A stretch of 29,123 nt of DNA from Stagnihabitans sp039932095 (GCA_039932095.1 JBDTQR010000027.1:1-29123), one strand, 5' to 3'. Counted from the stretch's first letter, positions 7,946-15,607 are shown. Numbers and translations: made by a program. The notes: a model not told the origin generated them from the sequence alone.

Positions 7946-8557
7946 TTAAAGAATACGCCGCGCCGCAGCGATAGAGGCCGCCTGTGACTGGGTCTTGGCG
8001 CCCAACTTGCGCTTGGCATTGTTCAGCCGGGCCTTTACGGCACTTTCCGAGATACCTAGCTCGGCGGCGATCTGTTTCAATCGCAACCCTTCGCTCTGCA
8101 TGCGCAGGGCCTGCACTTCGGCGGCGGTCAGCACCGGCTCGGTTTCTGCACCGCTGTGCAGTTTGCTGACGATCAAATGTAGATTGGCCAGATCGGTCGG
8201 TTCGAAATCGCGATCGGCCCGAAAGAACAGCCCATAGGTCCGCCGCCCGCGATCCGCCGGTGTCATCACAGAAATCGCAGCCCCATGGGACAACCCGAAA
8301 ACTGCCGCCCGCTCGCGCACCTGATGCGGGTCAGGCAGGCTGATCTCGGAGAACCGGACAGAACCGGTATTGGCATAGACCCATTTCATCGCAGGGTCAT
8401 GCACGACCAGACCATGGGTCGTGTAGAACTCGACCCAGTTTTCCGGCAAGGCGTTAAGCTCCTCTTCCGGAAAAGAAAAACCTACACGGATGGCTACATA
8501 GAAACCCGCGGGCGAAATGGTATCGATTTGAGCTCGCATCACCTGTAATAGTGTCAT
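7946..8557 (-). CDS. luxR: LuxR-family quorum-sensing transcriptional regulator (203 aa)
   Basis: The N-terminal autoinducer-binding domain (about residues 5-135) keeps W41, Y45, D54 and P55, spaced as W57, Y61, D70 and P71 in TraR. The position of TraR W85 is F69 here. The GerE-type helix-turn-helix spans about 143-203 (LTAAEVQALRMQSEGLRLKQIAAELGISES...), so this is a full regulator, though short. The start at 8557 is a judgement: it begins MTLLQVMRAQ, matching the domain edge, but has no good ribosome binding site. An in-frame ATG at 8614 would add 19 residues. The gene sits directly upstream of luxI and is divergent from the HTH-less paralogue at 8665, sharing a 107-bp control region. It probably controls luxI. 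Confidence 0.9.
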   Translation of the reverse strand: MTLLQVMRAQIDTISPAGFYVAIRVGFSFPEEELNALPENWVEFYTTHGLVVHDPAMKWVYANTGSVRFSEISLPDPHQVRERAAVFGLSHGAAISVMTPADRGRRTYGLFFRADRDFEPTDLANLHLIVSKLHSGAETEPVLTAAEVQALRMQSEGLRLKQIAAELGISESAVKARLNNAKRKLGAKTQSQAASIAAARRIL

Positions 8558-8664
8558 GGGTTTAATTCTGTTGCCGTTCGGCGGCCGTGACAATAGCCTT
8601 GCCATGTTAACCATTGCCCGGTCTGAGTGTTTTTCGCAACCCTAAGCATCCTAGAGGTGAAAAT

Positions 8665-9141
8665 ATGGTAGATTTTCGGGGCAAAGTCCCTGCGATCGCC
8701 GAACAATTGGGCAAACTCAAAGCGATGTGTGACAGCGGTTTCGCCTTGGCCGTCCATATCCGCTACACTAGACCGACCCTGCTCTACCAGACCTACAGCC
8801 CGGCATGGTCGGAAGACTATAGTGAAAAAGGCTATATGTTATCAGACCCTACGGTCCATTGGGGCCTCGCCAATGTCGGCTCGATGACGTGGGACAAGCT
8901 GGAGGCGCAGGACCCCGAGGGCGTGATAAAGGCGGCCAAGACCTATGGCCTGCACAATGGCTGGACCTATTCGGTCGGCCCGGCCACATCGCGCAGCCTT
9001 GCAAGCATGACACGGACGACCGCTTTTTCCGCTGCGGACTGCGAGGCCATTCAGGCGGCCATCGACGAGATCCACCTGCAGACCGACGGATTCGATCAAT
9101 TTCCGGCCAAGGTGCAAGACGCATTGCGGGCACTCACCTAG
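8665..9141 (+). CDS. Autoinducer-binding-domain protein lacking a DNA-binding domain (158 aa)
   Basis: The protein is an autoinducer-binding domain alone. W48, Y52, D61, P62 and W76 match TraR W57, Y61, D70, P71 and W85 in identity and spacing, so the ligand pocket looks complete. After about residue 145 the chain ends, with no GerE helix-turn-helix. No remnant of one follows: the stop is clean, and only 14 bases separate it from the convergent gene. The start at 8665 has AGAGGTG at normal distance. It is similar to the adjacent LuxR (WxxANxGS stretch: WGLANVGS here, WVYANTGS there) and is likely a paralogue. By analogy with truncated TraR-like proteins (TrlR type), it could bind signal or form inactive heterodimers with LuxR. 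That is inference. Confidence 0.88.
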   Translation: MVDFRGKVPAIAEQLGKLKAMCDSGFALAVHIRYTRPTLLYQTYSPAWSEDYSEKGYMLSDPTVHWGLANVGSMTWDKLEAQDPEGVIKAAKTYGLHNGWTYSVGPATSRSLASMTRTTAFSAADCEAIQAAIDEIHLQTDGFDQFPAKVQDALRALT

Positions 9142-9155
9142 CCACCACAACCGCC

Positions 9156-9782
9156 TCATGGACAGACATAGCTTTCACCCCCCGCCACATTTGGCACCGT
9201 GTCGGCCGGGATCACATACCAGTCCATGTCGCGGTAACTCCACCCCAACACCTGTCCCGGTACATTCGCCAAGCCATGCAGGTCGAACTGAAATTCACGC
9301 GGTGCGGCGGCCAAACTGGTGAACAGACTGTTGCGGTCAAAACTGCTGAACCCATGGGCCAACGCCGTCTGACACATCGCCGCCCGGCTGACCCGCTCGC
9401 CTTGACCCACCGCCACCAGCGACGCCGCCAACAGCGTCAGCCCCAGGGTCCAGTCGCGCAGGCGGGGCACAGCCAACGCAATCCCCAGCCCCAGTGCCGC
9501 AGCACCCATCACCGGCCAGGCGATCTCTGCCAAAAACAGCCGAAACATGCTCAACCGGATCAGTTCGGGCACCGCCAGAACCGGAAATGCCGCCATGAAC
9601 AACCCGTTCAACGGCTGGCCCCGGATCACGCCATAGACCAGACAGACCGCTGACACCTGCAACGCCAGCCGCCCGAACACGCCGCGCCAACCCGGCGCCC
9701 GGAATTGCGCGCACAGCCACAACCAGCCGCAGATGCCCCCGAACAGCGCCGCCAGTGACAGCAGGATCAGCGCGACCGACAT
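9156..9782 (-). CDS. Multi-pass membrane protein of unknown function (208 aa)
   Basis: I do not recognise this protein. The frame is open to a TTG at 9830, but the ATG at 9782 puts a hydrophobic segment right at the N-terminus and is preferred; the ribosome binding site is weak for both. Hydrophobic segments lie near residues 1-24, 34-52, 58-72, 83-102 and 107-125. They are followed by a hydrophilic C-terminal region of about 80 residues that ends WSYRDMDWYVIP...YVCP and is probably outside the membrane. It is convergent with the HTH-less LuxR paralogue and lies downstream of the asparaginase remnant on the same strand, 100 bases apart. Nothing in it points to a transporter or enzyme family. 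Confidence 0.7.
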   Translation of the reverse strand: MSVALILLSLAALFGGICGWLWLCAQFRAPGWRGVFGRLALQVSAVCLVYGVIRGQPLNGLFMAAFPVLAVPELIRLSMFRLFLAEIAWPVMGAAALGLGIALAVPRLRDWTLGLTLLAASLVAVGQGERVSRAAMCQTALAHGFSSFDRNSLFTSLAAAPREFQFDLHGLANVPGQVLGWSYRDMDWYVIPADTVPNVAGGESYVCP

Positions 9783-9882
9783 TTGCGCCCGCGACCACCG
9801 GCCCGACAACCATCCGCGTGAGCCTGGCAATAGCCTTGACGAGGTTCAGTCCATTGCCGAGGTTTGCCAATGTCTGACATCG

Positions 9883-10272
9883 TCAGCCGCCAACCTCGGC
9901 GAACACCCTGCGCATGGCCTTGCCGGTCTTTGCGGCCCCAAGCAGCACTGCGGCCAGACCACGCGCTGTCTGCCCGGACGGCTCTCCAACAAATATCGCC
10001 CCCGCCTCTTGAAGGTCCTTGCCGCTACCGTTGCCATGGATCGGCCGCACGAACCCCTCGGCACAACGAGATGTGACGGTGACAGGCACGCCCGACGCCA
10101 CAATATCCCCCACTGCCACATTCATCATGGCGTCCATCGCAACCGCCGCCCCCTTCACCGGGGCCACAGCGCGCAGCGGATTGGAGCCAAGCGATGCCTC
10201 CGTCCCGTCGCGGGGCACACCGCGCAGGCTGGCGACGGTTCCGCCGGTCGTGATCAGGCAGATGCGTGGCAT
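9883..10272 (-). pseudogene. L-asparaginase with large in-frame internal deletion (129 aa)
   Basis: Residues 1-16 (MPRICLITTGGTVASL) match the N-terminus of L-asparaginases, including the first catalytic threonine motif TGGT. Residues 55-112 (GDIVASGVPVTVTSRCAEG...PIHGNGSGKDLQEAGAIF...SGQTARGLAAVLLGAA) match the C-terminal domain. Intact enzymes are about 320 residues. About 190-200 residues between these blocks are missing, including the second Thr-Asp-Lys part of the active site (GTDT motif), so asparagine hydrolysis is not expected. The reading frame is unbroken and starts 10 bases after the sdhB stop, so it may still be translated with sdhB. Alternatively it is a small derived protein kept for another purpose. 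An ATG at 10272 or a GTG just before it could start it. Confidence 0.6.
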
Positions 10273-10282
10273 CACGCTTGTC

Positions 10283-11059
10283 TCACACCACCCGGTCGAC
10301 CATCATCTGTTTGATCGCCGAAATCGCCTTGGCCGGGTTCAGTCCCTTGGGGCAGGTCTTGGTGCAGTTCATGATGGTGTGGCAGCGGTACAGTTTGAAC
10401 GGGTCTTCCAGCCCGTCCAGCCGCTCCCCCGTCGCCTCATCGCGGCTGTCGATGATCCAGCGATAGGCATGCAGCAACGCCGCCGGGCCCAGATATTTGT
10501 CGCCGTTCCACCAATAGGACGGGCAGGCCGTGCTGCACGACGCGCACATCACGCATTCATAAAGCCCATCCAGCTTGGACCGGTCCTCGATCGACTGCCG
10601 CCATTCCTTCGCCGGACGGTTGGTCTTGGTCTCCAACCACGGCATGATGCTGGCGTGCTGGGCGTAGAAATGTGTCAGATCGGGGATCAGGTCCTTGATC
10701 ACCGGCATATGCGGCAGCGGATAGATCTTCACATCGCCCGCCACCTCATCCAGCCCATAGATGCAGGCCAGGGTGTTGATGCCGCCAATGTTCATCGCGC
10801 AAGACCCGCAAATCCCCTCACGACAGCTGCGCCGGAAGGTCAGCGTCGGGTCGATCTCGTTCTTGATCTTGATCAGCGCGTCCAGCACCATTGGCCCACA
10901 TTTGTCCATGTCGAGAAAATAGGTGTCGACCCGCGGGTTTTCGCCATCATCCGGGTTCCAGCGGTAGATGATGAACTTGCGAACGTTCTTGGCGTCAGGC
11001 CGTGGCCAGGTCTTGCCAGTCCGGATTTTGGAGTTCTTGGGCAGGGTGAACTGGACCAT
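10283..11059 (-). CDS. sdhB: Succinate dehydrogenase iron-sulfur subunit (258 aa)
   Basis: This is the electron-transfer subunit of complex II, on the inner face of the membrane. The [2Fe-2S] ligands are C79, C84, C87 and C99 (CREGICGSC...C). The [4Fe-4S] ligands are C169, C172, C175 and C236, and the [3Fe-4S] ligands are C179, C226 and C232 (CVMCASCSTAC; CHTIMNCTKTC). Length is normal and AGGAAAG precedes the start. Unlike the usual sdhCDAB order, it is separated from sdhA by four genes (about 2.3 kb). A GTGATCAC palindrome at 11263-11270, like those before sdhC and sucC, lies 204 bases upstream of its ATG. It probably has its own promoter in the 207-bp gap 11060-11266, where I see nothing else. 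Confidence 0.98.
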   Translation of the reverse strand: MVQFTLPKNSKIRTGKTWPRPDAKNVRKFIIYRWNPDDGENPRVDTYFLDMDKCGPMVLDALIKIKNEIDPTLTFRRSCREGICGSCAMNIGGINTLACIYGLDEVAGDVKIYPLPHMPVIKDLIPDLTHFYAQHASIMPWLETKTNRPAKEWRQSIEDRSKLDGLYECVMCASCSTACPSYWWNGDKYLGPAALLHAYRWIIDSRDEATGERLDGLEDPFKLYRCHTIMNCTKTCPKGLNPAKAISAIKQMMVDRVV

Positions 11060-11261
11060 GGTAACTTTCCTGACAGAGCCGCAGCAGTGGCCATTCCGAT
11101 CTGGGCATCCACATCAGGTCCAATGACCCCGGCGAACCCCAAGACAAGGCTCAGCTTTTGGCCTGTCCCGCGGCCACCCTAGCCCAATCCATCCTGCCTT
11201 CCAAGACCCGCGACCCGGCTTTCGCGGCCCAACCCAGGTACAAATTGCCTCACTTCAGCTT

Positions 11262-11271
11262 TGTGATCACA
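11262..11271 (-). promoter_or_regulatory. Single GTGATCAC operator-like palindrome upstream of sdhB
   Basis: TGTGATCACA, a perfect 10-bp palindrome, overlaps the GT61 stop codon and precedes sdhB. Read on the coding strand it is CTGTGATCACAAAGC. That shares the CACAAAGC flank with the promoter-proximal site before sdhC and CTGTGATCACAAA with the one before sucC. No partner lies 21 bp away on either side. It is inferred to be a binding site of the same regulator. Confidence 0.6.
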
Positions 11272-12367
11272 GACTTGCGCCCGCGCGGGCCAGCACCGAA
11301 TGATACTCCGCCATCCGCGCCGCATCAGGTTGCCAGAACGCCAGCCACGCCGCCACATCGGCAGCCTCGGCCCTGCGGAACGCCGCCGCGTCCCACGCAG
11401 CCGCCAGATCCAAGCCCCAGCCCCGGAACGCGTCCTGCAACCGCGCCACATCATACAGACACAGCGCCGGGTCCGGCCGTTTGGCACCGGTCTTCCAATA
11501 CGTCATCAGCCGGTCGCTGCCGACATCCAGATAACTCAGCTTGCGGCAGCGCGGTGCCAGCATCGCCTCGGCCATTCTGGTATCGTCGCGCCGCCGGATC
11601 ACCGAAATGTCCTGCGCCACCCGGCCAATCAACTGGCGTCCATGCAGCGCCGAACCCTCGGCAAATATCAGATGCCGCGCCCCGGCATAGCTTGCCAACT
11701 GCTCCGGCACTGTTGCCATGGCCGGGTCCAGCACCGCCACCCCCAGCCGCCGCAACAGCGTGACCAGATAATCCTCACCGGCATGCGCCCCGCCGCCACG
11801 TGCGGCCATCCCCGCGCGCGCCACATAAAGCACCGGCACCCGCACCGGGTCCAACTGATAGAACCAGCGGTCGATCAGGTCGAGGTAACCTGCCCTCGGC
11901 CCGACCTGCGGCAGCATTTCCGCCTGCCGCCCGACCCGCAATTCCGCCACCAGCAATGGCTCGGTGACAATCCGTACCTGATCGCGCGCCAGCCCGATCC
12001 AGTCGAACACCTGCCAGACCCAACCCGCCAGACCGTCCCGCGTCATCCCCGGATCGACGGTGAACAGATACAGATCCTCTGGCCGCTTCAGCAGCGACAC
12101 CGGCAGACGCGGCAGATGATCCGCCACGAAATGCCCGAAATGGCTGTCGAGAAACCCGCCCCACACCGCAGGCTGATCCAGCGCCGTCATCGCGTCCGGC
12201 AGCGCCGGCTCATGGTCCCACGGATGATTGTTGCGGCAATGCCGGACCACCGTTCTGGTGGCGAAGCCCGGCCAGATCGGCCCACCCAGCGCCACGTGCT
12301 GATGCACCTTGCTGACCGGCACCACCGGCACCTGACGAAACAGCGCCAGATCGGCAAACTCAGCCAT
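11267..12367 (-). CDS. Glycosyltransferase family 61-like (DUF563) protein (366 aa)
   Basis: The layout fits GT61/DUF563 proteins. There is an early block GFLDSHFGHFVADHLPRL (about residues 71-88), a middle block VLYVARAG (about 179-186) followed by LVTLLRRLGVAVLDP, an EQLASYAGARHLIFAEGSALHG block (about 223-244), and a variable C-terminus. Family members add sugars to glycans or polysaccharides. Acceptor and donor are unknown, and no polysaccharide cluster is adjacent. There is no signal peptide, so it should act in the cytoplasm. It begins 4 bases after the upstream lipoprotein gene, so it is probably translated from the sdhCDA message, and its stop overlaps the sdhB operator candidate. Why a glycosyltransferase sits within the sdh cluster is not evident. 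Confidence 0.75.
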   Translation of the reverse strand: MAEFADLALFRQVPVVPVSKVHQHVALGGPIWPGFATRTVVRHCRNNHPWDHEPALPDAMTALDQPAVWGGFLDSHFGHFVADHLPRLPVSLLKRPEDLYLFTVDPGMTRDGLAGWVWQVFDWIGLARDQVRIVTEPLLVAELRVGRQAEMLPQVGPRAGYLDLIDRWFYQLDPVRVPVLYVARAGMAARGGGAHAGEDYLVTLLRRLGVAVLDPAMATVPEQLASYAGARHLIFAEGSALHGRQLIGRVAQDISVIRRRDDTRMAEAMLAPRCRKLSYLDVGSDRLMTYWKTGAKRPDPALCLYDVARLQDAFRGWGLDLAAAWDAAAFRRAEAADVAAWLAFWQPDAARMAEYHSVLARAGASL

Positions 12368-12370
12368 GTT

Positions 12371-12670
12371 TCAGAAGCGCGCCTCTGGCAAGGTCGAGAA
12401 CGGCCGTGACGGGTTCTGCCCCGAACGGGCGAAAACGCAAGTCTGGTAAACCTGATCGGGGTCACGCCCTTGCAGATAGTCGGTCGACACGCCCAGCGTC
12501 ACGCTGGTGCCGAAATTGCCATGCGAATCCGCGGCAAACCCGACCGAGCCGCGCGGATGCTGCGCCAGTTGCGCCTGCTCGATACATTGCTGTTCCGCCC
12601 ATTCCACCGGGATCGGCCCGCACGCCGCCAACCCCAGCACACCTGTTACCGCCAAAATCACACGCACCAT
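12371..12670 (-). CDS. Small lipoprotein of unknown function (99 aa)
   Basis: A short hydrophobic leader ends in the lipobox LAAC (Cys17), indicating lipid attachment and anchoring in the envelope. The mature part of about 80 residues has two further cysteines (CIEQAQ and QTCVFA) and ends FSTLPEARF. It starts directly after the stop of another small lipoprotein gene (12672-12962), with GGGGG just upstream as a possible ribosome binding site. I do not recognise a family with known function. Its position inside the sdhA-sdhB interval suggests expression with succinate dehydrogenase, not necessarily a shared role. Confidence 0.72.
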   Translation of the reverse strand: MVRVILAVTGVLGLAACGPIPVEWAEQQCIEQAQLAQHPRGSVGFAADSHGNFGTSVTLGVSTDYLQGRDPDQVYQTCVFARSGQNPSRPFSTLPEARF

Positions 12671-12671
12671 G

Positions 12672-12962
12672 TTACCCCCTCAACGGGCCGACGCCCGACG
12701 CCACCAGACAAGACAATGTCTCGGGCCGTCTGGCAATCGTCATGATATTCACCATGGTCGTGGTCCCGGCCTCGACCCCGACATCCACCGCAAGCGCGCG
12801 CAGTTCGGCGGGTGAGGCGTTGTCGACCACGCAGCGCGCCGCCTGGGGGCCGACGGCCGCCGAAACCACCCCCTCGGCCGTGCGCGCCACCACCTTGTCG
12901 GCAACTTCCTGCGGGTTGCAGGCCGCCAGGGCCAGCCCCACCACGATCCATCCGACCCTCAT
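12672..12962 (-). CDS. Small lipoprotein of unknown function (96 aa)
   Basis: The N-terminus MRVGWIVVGLALAAC is a lipoprotein signal with Cys15 as the lipidated residue. The mature protein is about 80 residues, mostly Ala/Val-rich and probably helical, with two more cysteines (RCVVD and SCLVA) that could pair. Its ATG overlaps the TGA of the DUF3052 gene in ATGA form (12959-12962), so it is translationally coupled to that gene. It is followed at once by the next lipoprotein gene. The function is unknown; the two adjacent lipoproteins may act together. Confidence 0.72.
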   Translation of the reverse strand: MRVGWIVVGLALAACNPQEVADKVVARTAEGVVSAAVGPQAARCVVDNASPAELRALAVDVGVEAGTTTMVNIMTIARRPETLSCLVASGVGPLRG

Positions 12963-13414
12963 CCTTGCACCTTTACATTCACATGGGCGGCCCGCAGTTC
13001 CTTGCGCACCACCAGTTTCAACCCCGACCAGACCTCATCCACCGCACAAACCTTTACATCGACCAGCACATCGGCCAGGGCCCGGTTGCGGATCACGTCC
13101 TCGGTCACGTCCGTCACCACCTTGGACGCCTTCTTCGGCCAAGATACCCAGATCATCCCGTCAGGCTCGATCATGTCGCGCAGCACGGGCAAAGCCTCCA
13201 CCACTTCGGCGGCCGATCTGGTAAAGAGATGGATCACATCCCGCGACCCTTCCGGCAAGGCACGCCAGTTCGGCGCCAGTTCGATCCGGCGAAACTCCGC
13301 CGCGTCGTGCAGCCAGGCCAGACTGTCCGGCAGCCCGACAAAGGCCACCGCCTGCCCGGCCTTCAACCCCAGTTTTCTGGCCAGCGGAGTCCCCGAATAC
13401 CCCGCCGCAGCCAT
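12959..13414 (-). CDS. DUF3052-family protein (151 aa)
   Basis: The N-terminal YSGTPLARKLGLKAGQAV and the central IHLFTRSAAE...MIWVSWPKKASKVVTDVTEDVIR are typical of DUF3052, a family of unassigned function found in bacteria and often called simply DUF3052 domain protein. There is no signal or membrane segment, so it is cytoplasmic. Its start overlaps the sdhA stop by one base (TGATG) and its stop overlaps the next start (ATGA), so it sits in the sdh operon with translational coupling on both sides. A role linked to succinate dehydrogenase expression or assembly is possible but not shown. Confidence 0.85.
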   Translation of the reverse strand: MAAAGYSGTPLARKLGLKAGQAVAFVGLPDSLAWLHDAAEFRRIELAPNWRALPEGSRDVIHLFTRSAAEVVEALPVLRDMIEPDGMIWVSWPKKASKVVTDVTEDVIRNRALADVLVDVKVCAVDEVWSGLKLVVRKELRAAHVNVKVQG

Positions 13415-15216
13415 CAGTATACCCGGGCTTTCGGCGCAATCTTCTTCAACGCGATGCCACCCTCTGCCTCGGTCGTCAGCGGGTCCAGATGCACCGGCCG
13501 CGCCTCCAGGCGCACGTTCGGCCCGTCGACATAGGCCAGCGAATGGATGCGCCAGTTCACGTCGTCGCGATTGGGGTAATCCTCCTGCGCATGGGCGCCG
13601 CGCGATTCCTTGCGCGCCTCGGCCGCCACGATGGTCGCCAGCGCGTTCGGCATCAGATTGGTCAGCTCCAGCGTCTCCATCAGATCGCTGTTCCAGATCA
13701 GGCTGCGGTCGGTGACCTTGATATCGGCCATCCGCCCGGCAATCGCCGTCATCTTCTCGACCCCCTCGGCCAGCGTCTTGTCAGCCCGGAACACCGCCGC
13801 ATCGGCCTGCATCGCGCGCTGCATGTCCAGCCGCAGCTCCGCCGTCGGCACCGTGCCATCGGCGTGGCGCAGCGCATCGAACCGGTCCAGCGCCTTGTCG
13901 ACCTGCAGCCTGTCCACCGGCCCCGCGTCGTCCTTCGGGTTGACGATCTCCCCGGCCCTGATCGCCGCCGCCCGGCCAAACACCACCAGATCGATCAGCG
14001 AGTTCGACCCCAGCCGGTTCGCGCCATGCACCGAGGCACAGCCCGCCTCGCCCACCGCCATCAGACCCGGGAATACCGCGTCCGGGTTGCCCGGCGTCGG
14101 TGCAAGGACTTCGCCAAAGTAATTGGTCGGAATGCCGCCCATGTTGTAATGCACTGTCGGCAACACCGGGATCGGCTCCTTGTGCAGGTCCACCCCGGCA
14201 AAAATCCGCGCCGATTCGCTGATCCCCGGCAGACGCAGGTCCAGCGTCTCACGCGGCAAATGGTTCAGGTGCAGATGCAGATGGTCTTTCAGCGGCCCAA
14301 CCCCGCGGCCTTCGCGGATCTCCAGCGTCATGCAACGCGACACCACATCCCGCGACGCCAGATCCTTGTAGGTCGGCGCATAGCGTTCCATGAACCGCTC
14401 GCCTTCCGAATTGGTCAGATAGCCACCCTCGCCCCGCGCCCCCTCGGTGATCAGACAGCCCGAGCCGTAGATTCCGGTCGGATGGAATTGCACGAACTCC
14501 ATGTCCTGCAACGGCAGCCCGGCCCGCGCCACCATCCCGCCGCCATCCCCGGTGCAGGTATGCGCCGAAGTGGCCGAGAAATACGCCCGACCATAACCGC
14601 CCGTCGCCAGCACGGTCATCTTGGCGTTGAAGACATGGATCGTGCCGTCATCCAGCTTCCACGCCACAACCCCGGTGCAGCGTCCGTCGGTCATGATCAG
14701 ATCAATCGCGAAATACTCGATATAGAATTCCGCGTTATGCTTCAGACTCTGGCCATACAGCGTGTGCAGGATCGCATGGCCGGTCCGGTCGGCGGCGGCA
14801 CAGGTCCGCTGCACCGGCGGCCCCTCGCCATACTCGGTGGTATGGCCACCAAACGGCCGCTGATAGATCTTGCCCTCTTCGGTCCGCGAAAACGGCACGC
14901 CGTAATGCTCCAGCTCATAGACCGCCTTCGGAGCCTCCCGCACCAGATACTCCATCGCATCCATGTCGCCGAGCCAGTCCGAGCCCTTGACCGTGTCATA
15001 CATATGCCACTGCCAGCTATCCGGCCCCATATTCCCCAGACTGGCGGCAATCCCGCCTTGCGCCGCCACCGTATGGCTGCGCGTCGGGAACACCTTGGTC
15101 ACACAGGCCGTGCGCAGCCCCTGTTCCGCCATGCCCAAGGTGGCGCGCAACCCGGCCATCCCGGCCCCGACGACAACCACGTCATAGTCATGCACTTCAT
15201 ACGGATAAGCAGTCAT
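13414..15216 (-). CDS. sdhA: Succinate dehydrogenase flavoprotein subunit (600 aa)
   Basis: This is the catalytic subunit of complex II, oxidising succinate to fumarate on the cytoplasmic side of the membrane. The FAD dinucleotide motif VVGAGMAGLRA is at 15-25, the histidine for covalent FAD is H48 (TRSHTVAAQGG), and the substrate residues are H245 (FHPTG), R289 (SRDVV), H356 (VHYNMGG) and R401 (NRLGSNS). They correspond to H45, H242, R286, H354 and R399 of the E. coli enzyme. Length is normal. It follows sdhD by 9 bases and overlaps the DUF3052 gene by one base. Expression is expected from the promoter region before sdhC with its twin GTGATCAC sites. Confidence 0.98.
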   Translation of the reverse strand: MTAYPYEVHDYDVVVVGAGMAGLRATLGMAEQGLRTACVTKVFPTRSHTVAAQGGIAASLGNMGPDSWQWHMYDTVKGSDWLGDMDAMEYLVREAPKAVYELEHYGVPFSRTEEGKIYQRPFGGHTTEYGEGPPVQRTCAAADRTGHAILHTLYGQSLKHNAEFYIEYFAIDLIMTDGRCTGVVAWKLDDGTIHVFNAKMTVLATGGYGRAYFSATSAHTCTGDGGGMVARAGLPLQDMEFVQFHPTGIYGSGCLITEGARGEGGYLTNSEGERFMERYAPTYKDLASRDVVSRCMTLEIREGRGVGPLKDHLHLHLNHLPRETLDLRLPGISESARIFAGVDLHKEPIPVLPTVHYNMGGIPTNYFGEVLAPTPGNPDAVFPGLMAVGEAGCASVHGANRLGSNSLIDLVVFGRAAAIRAGEIVNPKDDAGPVDRLQVDKALDRFDALRHADGTVPTAELRLDMQRAMQADAAVFRADKTLAEGVEKMTAIAGRMADIKVTDRSLIWNSDLMETLELTNLMPNALATIVAAEARKESRGAHAQEDYPNRDDVNWRIHSLAYVDGPNVRLEARPVHLDPLTTEAEGGIALKKIAPKARVY

Positions 15217-15225
15217 TCCATTCCC

Positions 15226-15597
15226 TCACAGGGCAATCTTGATCAGGGCATACAGCCCTGTCGCCGCAATCACACCGGCCAGCGACGACGCAAACATCAC
15301 CGCCACCTTGCGCGTGGTGCCATGGGCATAGTCTTCGATCATCATCTGGGCGCCCTTGGCAAAGTGCCGCATCGCCACCGCCAGCACCAATCCGGTCAGG
15401 ATGGCCGGAAACGGATGGCCAAAGGTTGTAAGCACCTGCTCCCGTGTGCCGCCCACGGCATGGCCGAAGACATAGAGCCAGGTCGGCACCAGAAAGGCCA
15501 GCGCGACAGCTGACACCTGCATCGACCAGTGATGCCCGGTCCCGGTATGCGAGGCGCCGCGCCCTTCGGCCCGCTTGCGATCCGTGATATAGCGCAT
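15226..15597 (-). CDS. sdhD: Succinate dehydrogenase membrane anchor subunit (123 aa)
   Basis: This is the smaller membrane subunit of complex II, contributing to heme b and ubiquinone binding. Three hydrophobic helices lie near residues 27-48, 63-82 and 97-121. H78 in MRHFAKGAQ is the expected heme ligand, and D89-Y90 in the IEDYAHG motif match the quinone-site Asp-Tyr of the E. coli subunit. The gene lies 10 bases after sdhC and 9 bases before sdhA, clearly in one operon. Length is in the normal range. Confidence 0.96.
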   Translation of the reverse strand: MRYITDRKRAEGRGASHTGTGHHWSMQVSAVALAFLVPTWLYVFGHAVGGTREQVLTTFGHPFPAILTGLVLAVAMRHFAKGAQMMIEDYAHGTTRKVAVMFASSLAGVIAATGLYALIKIAL

Positions 15598-15607
15598 GTC
15601 GGCCCCC

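Noticed and set aside
8558..8664. Search for a lux box in the luxR / HTH-less gene gap
   Set aside because: No CTG-N10-CAG or comparable long palindrome was found. GCCGTTCGGC is short and GC-rich, and I would not assign it.
10019..11182. 387-codon open frame on the plus strand
   Set aside because: It is antisense to sdhB and the asparaginase remnant. sdhB has all three iron-sulfur cluster motifs on the other strand.
11300..12409. 369-codon open frame on the plus strand
   Set aside because: It is antisense to the GT61-like gene. Its composition is typical of a shadow (His/Arg/Pro/Gln-rich).
13489..15513. 674-codon open frame on the plus strand
   Set aside because: It is antisense to sdhA and sdhD. 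It is open only because of high-GC codon bias, and its Arg/His/Pro-rich translation has no recognisable domain.
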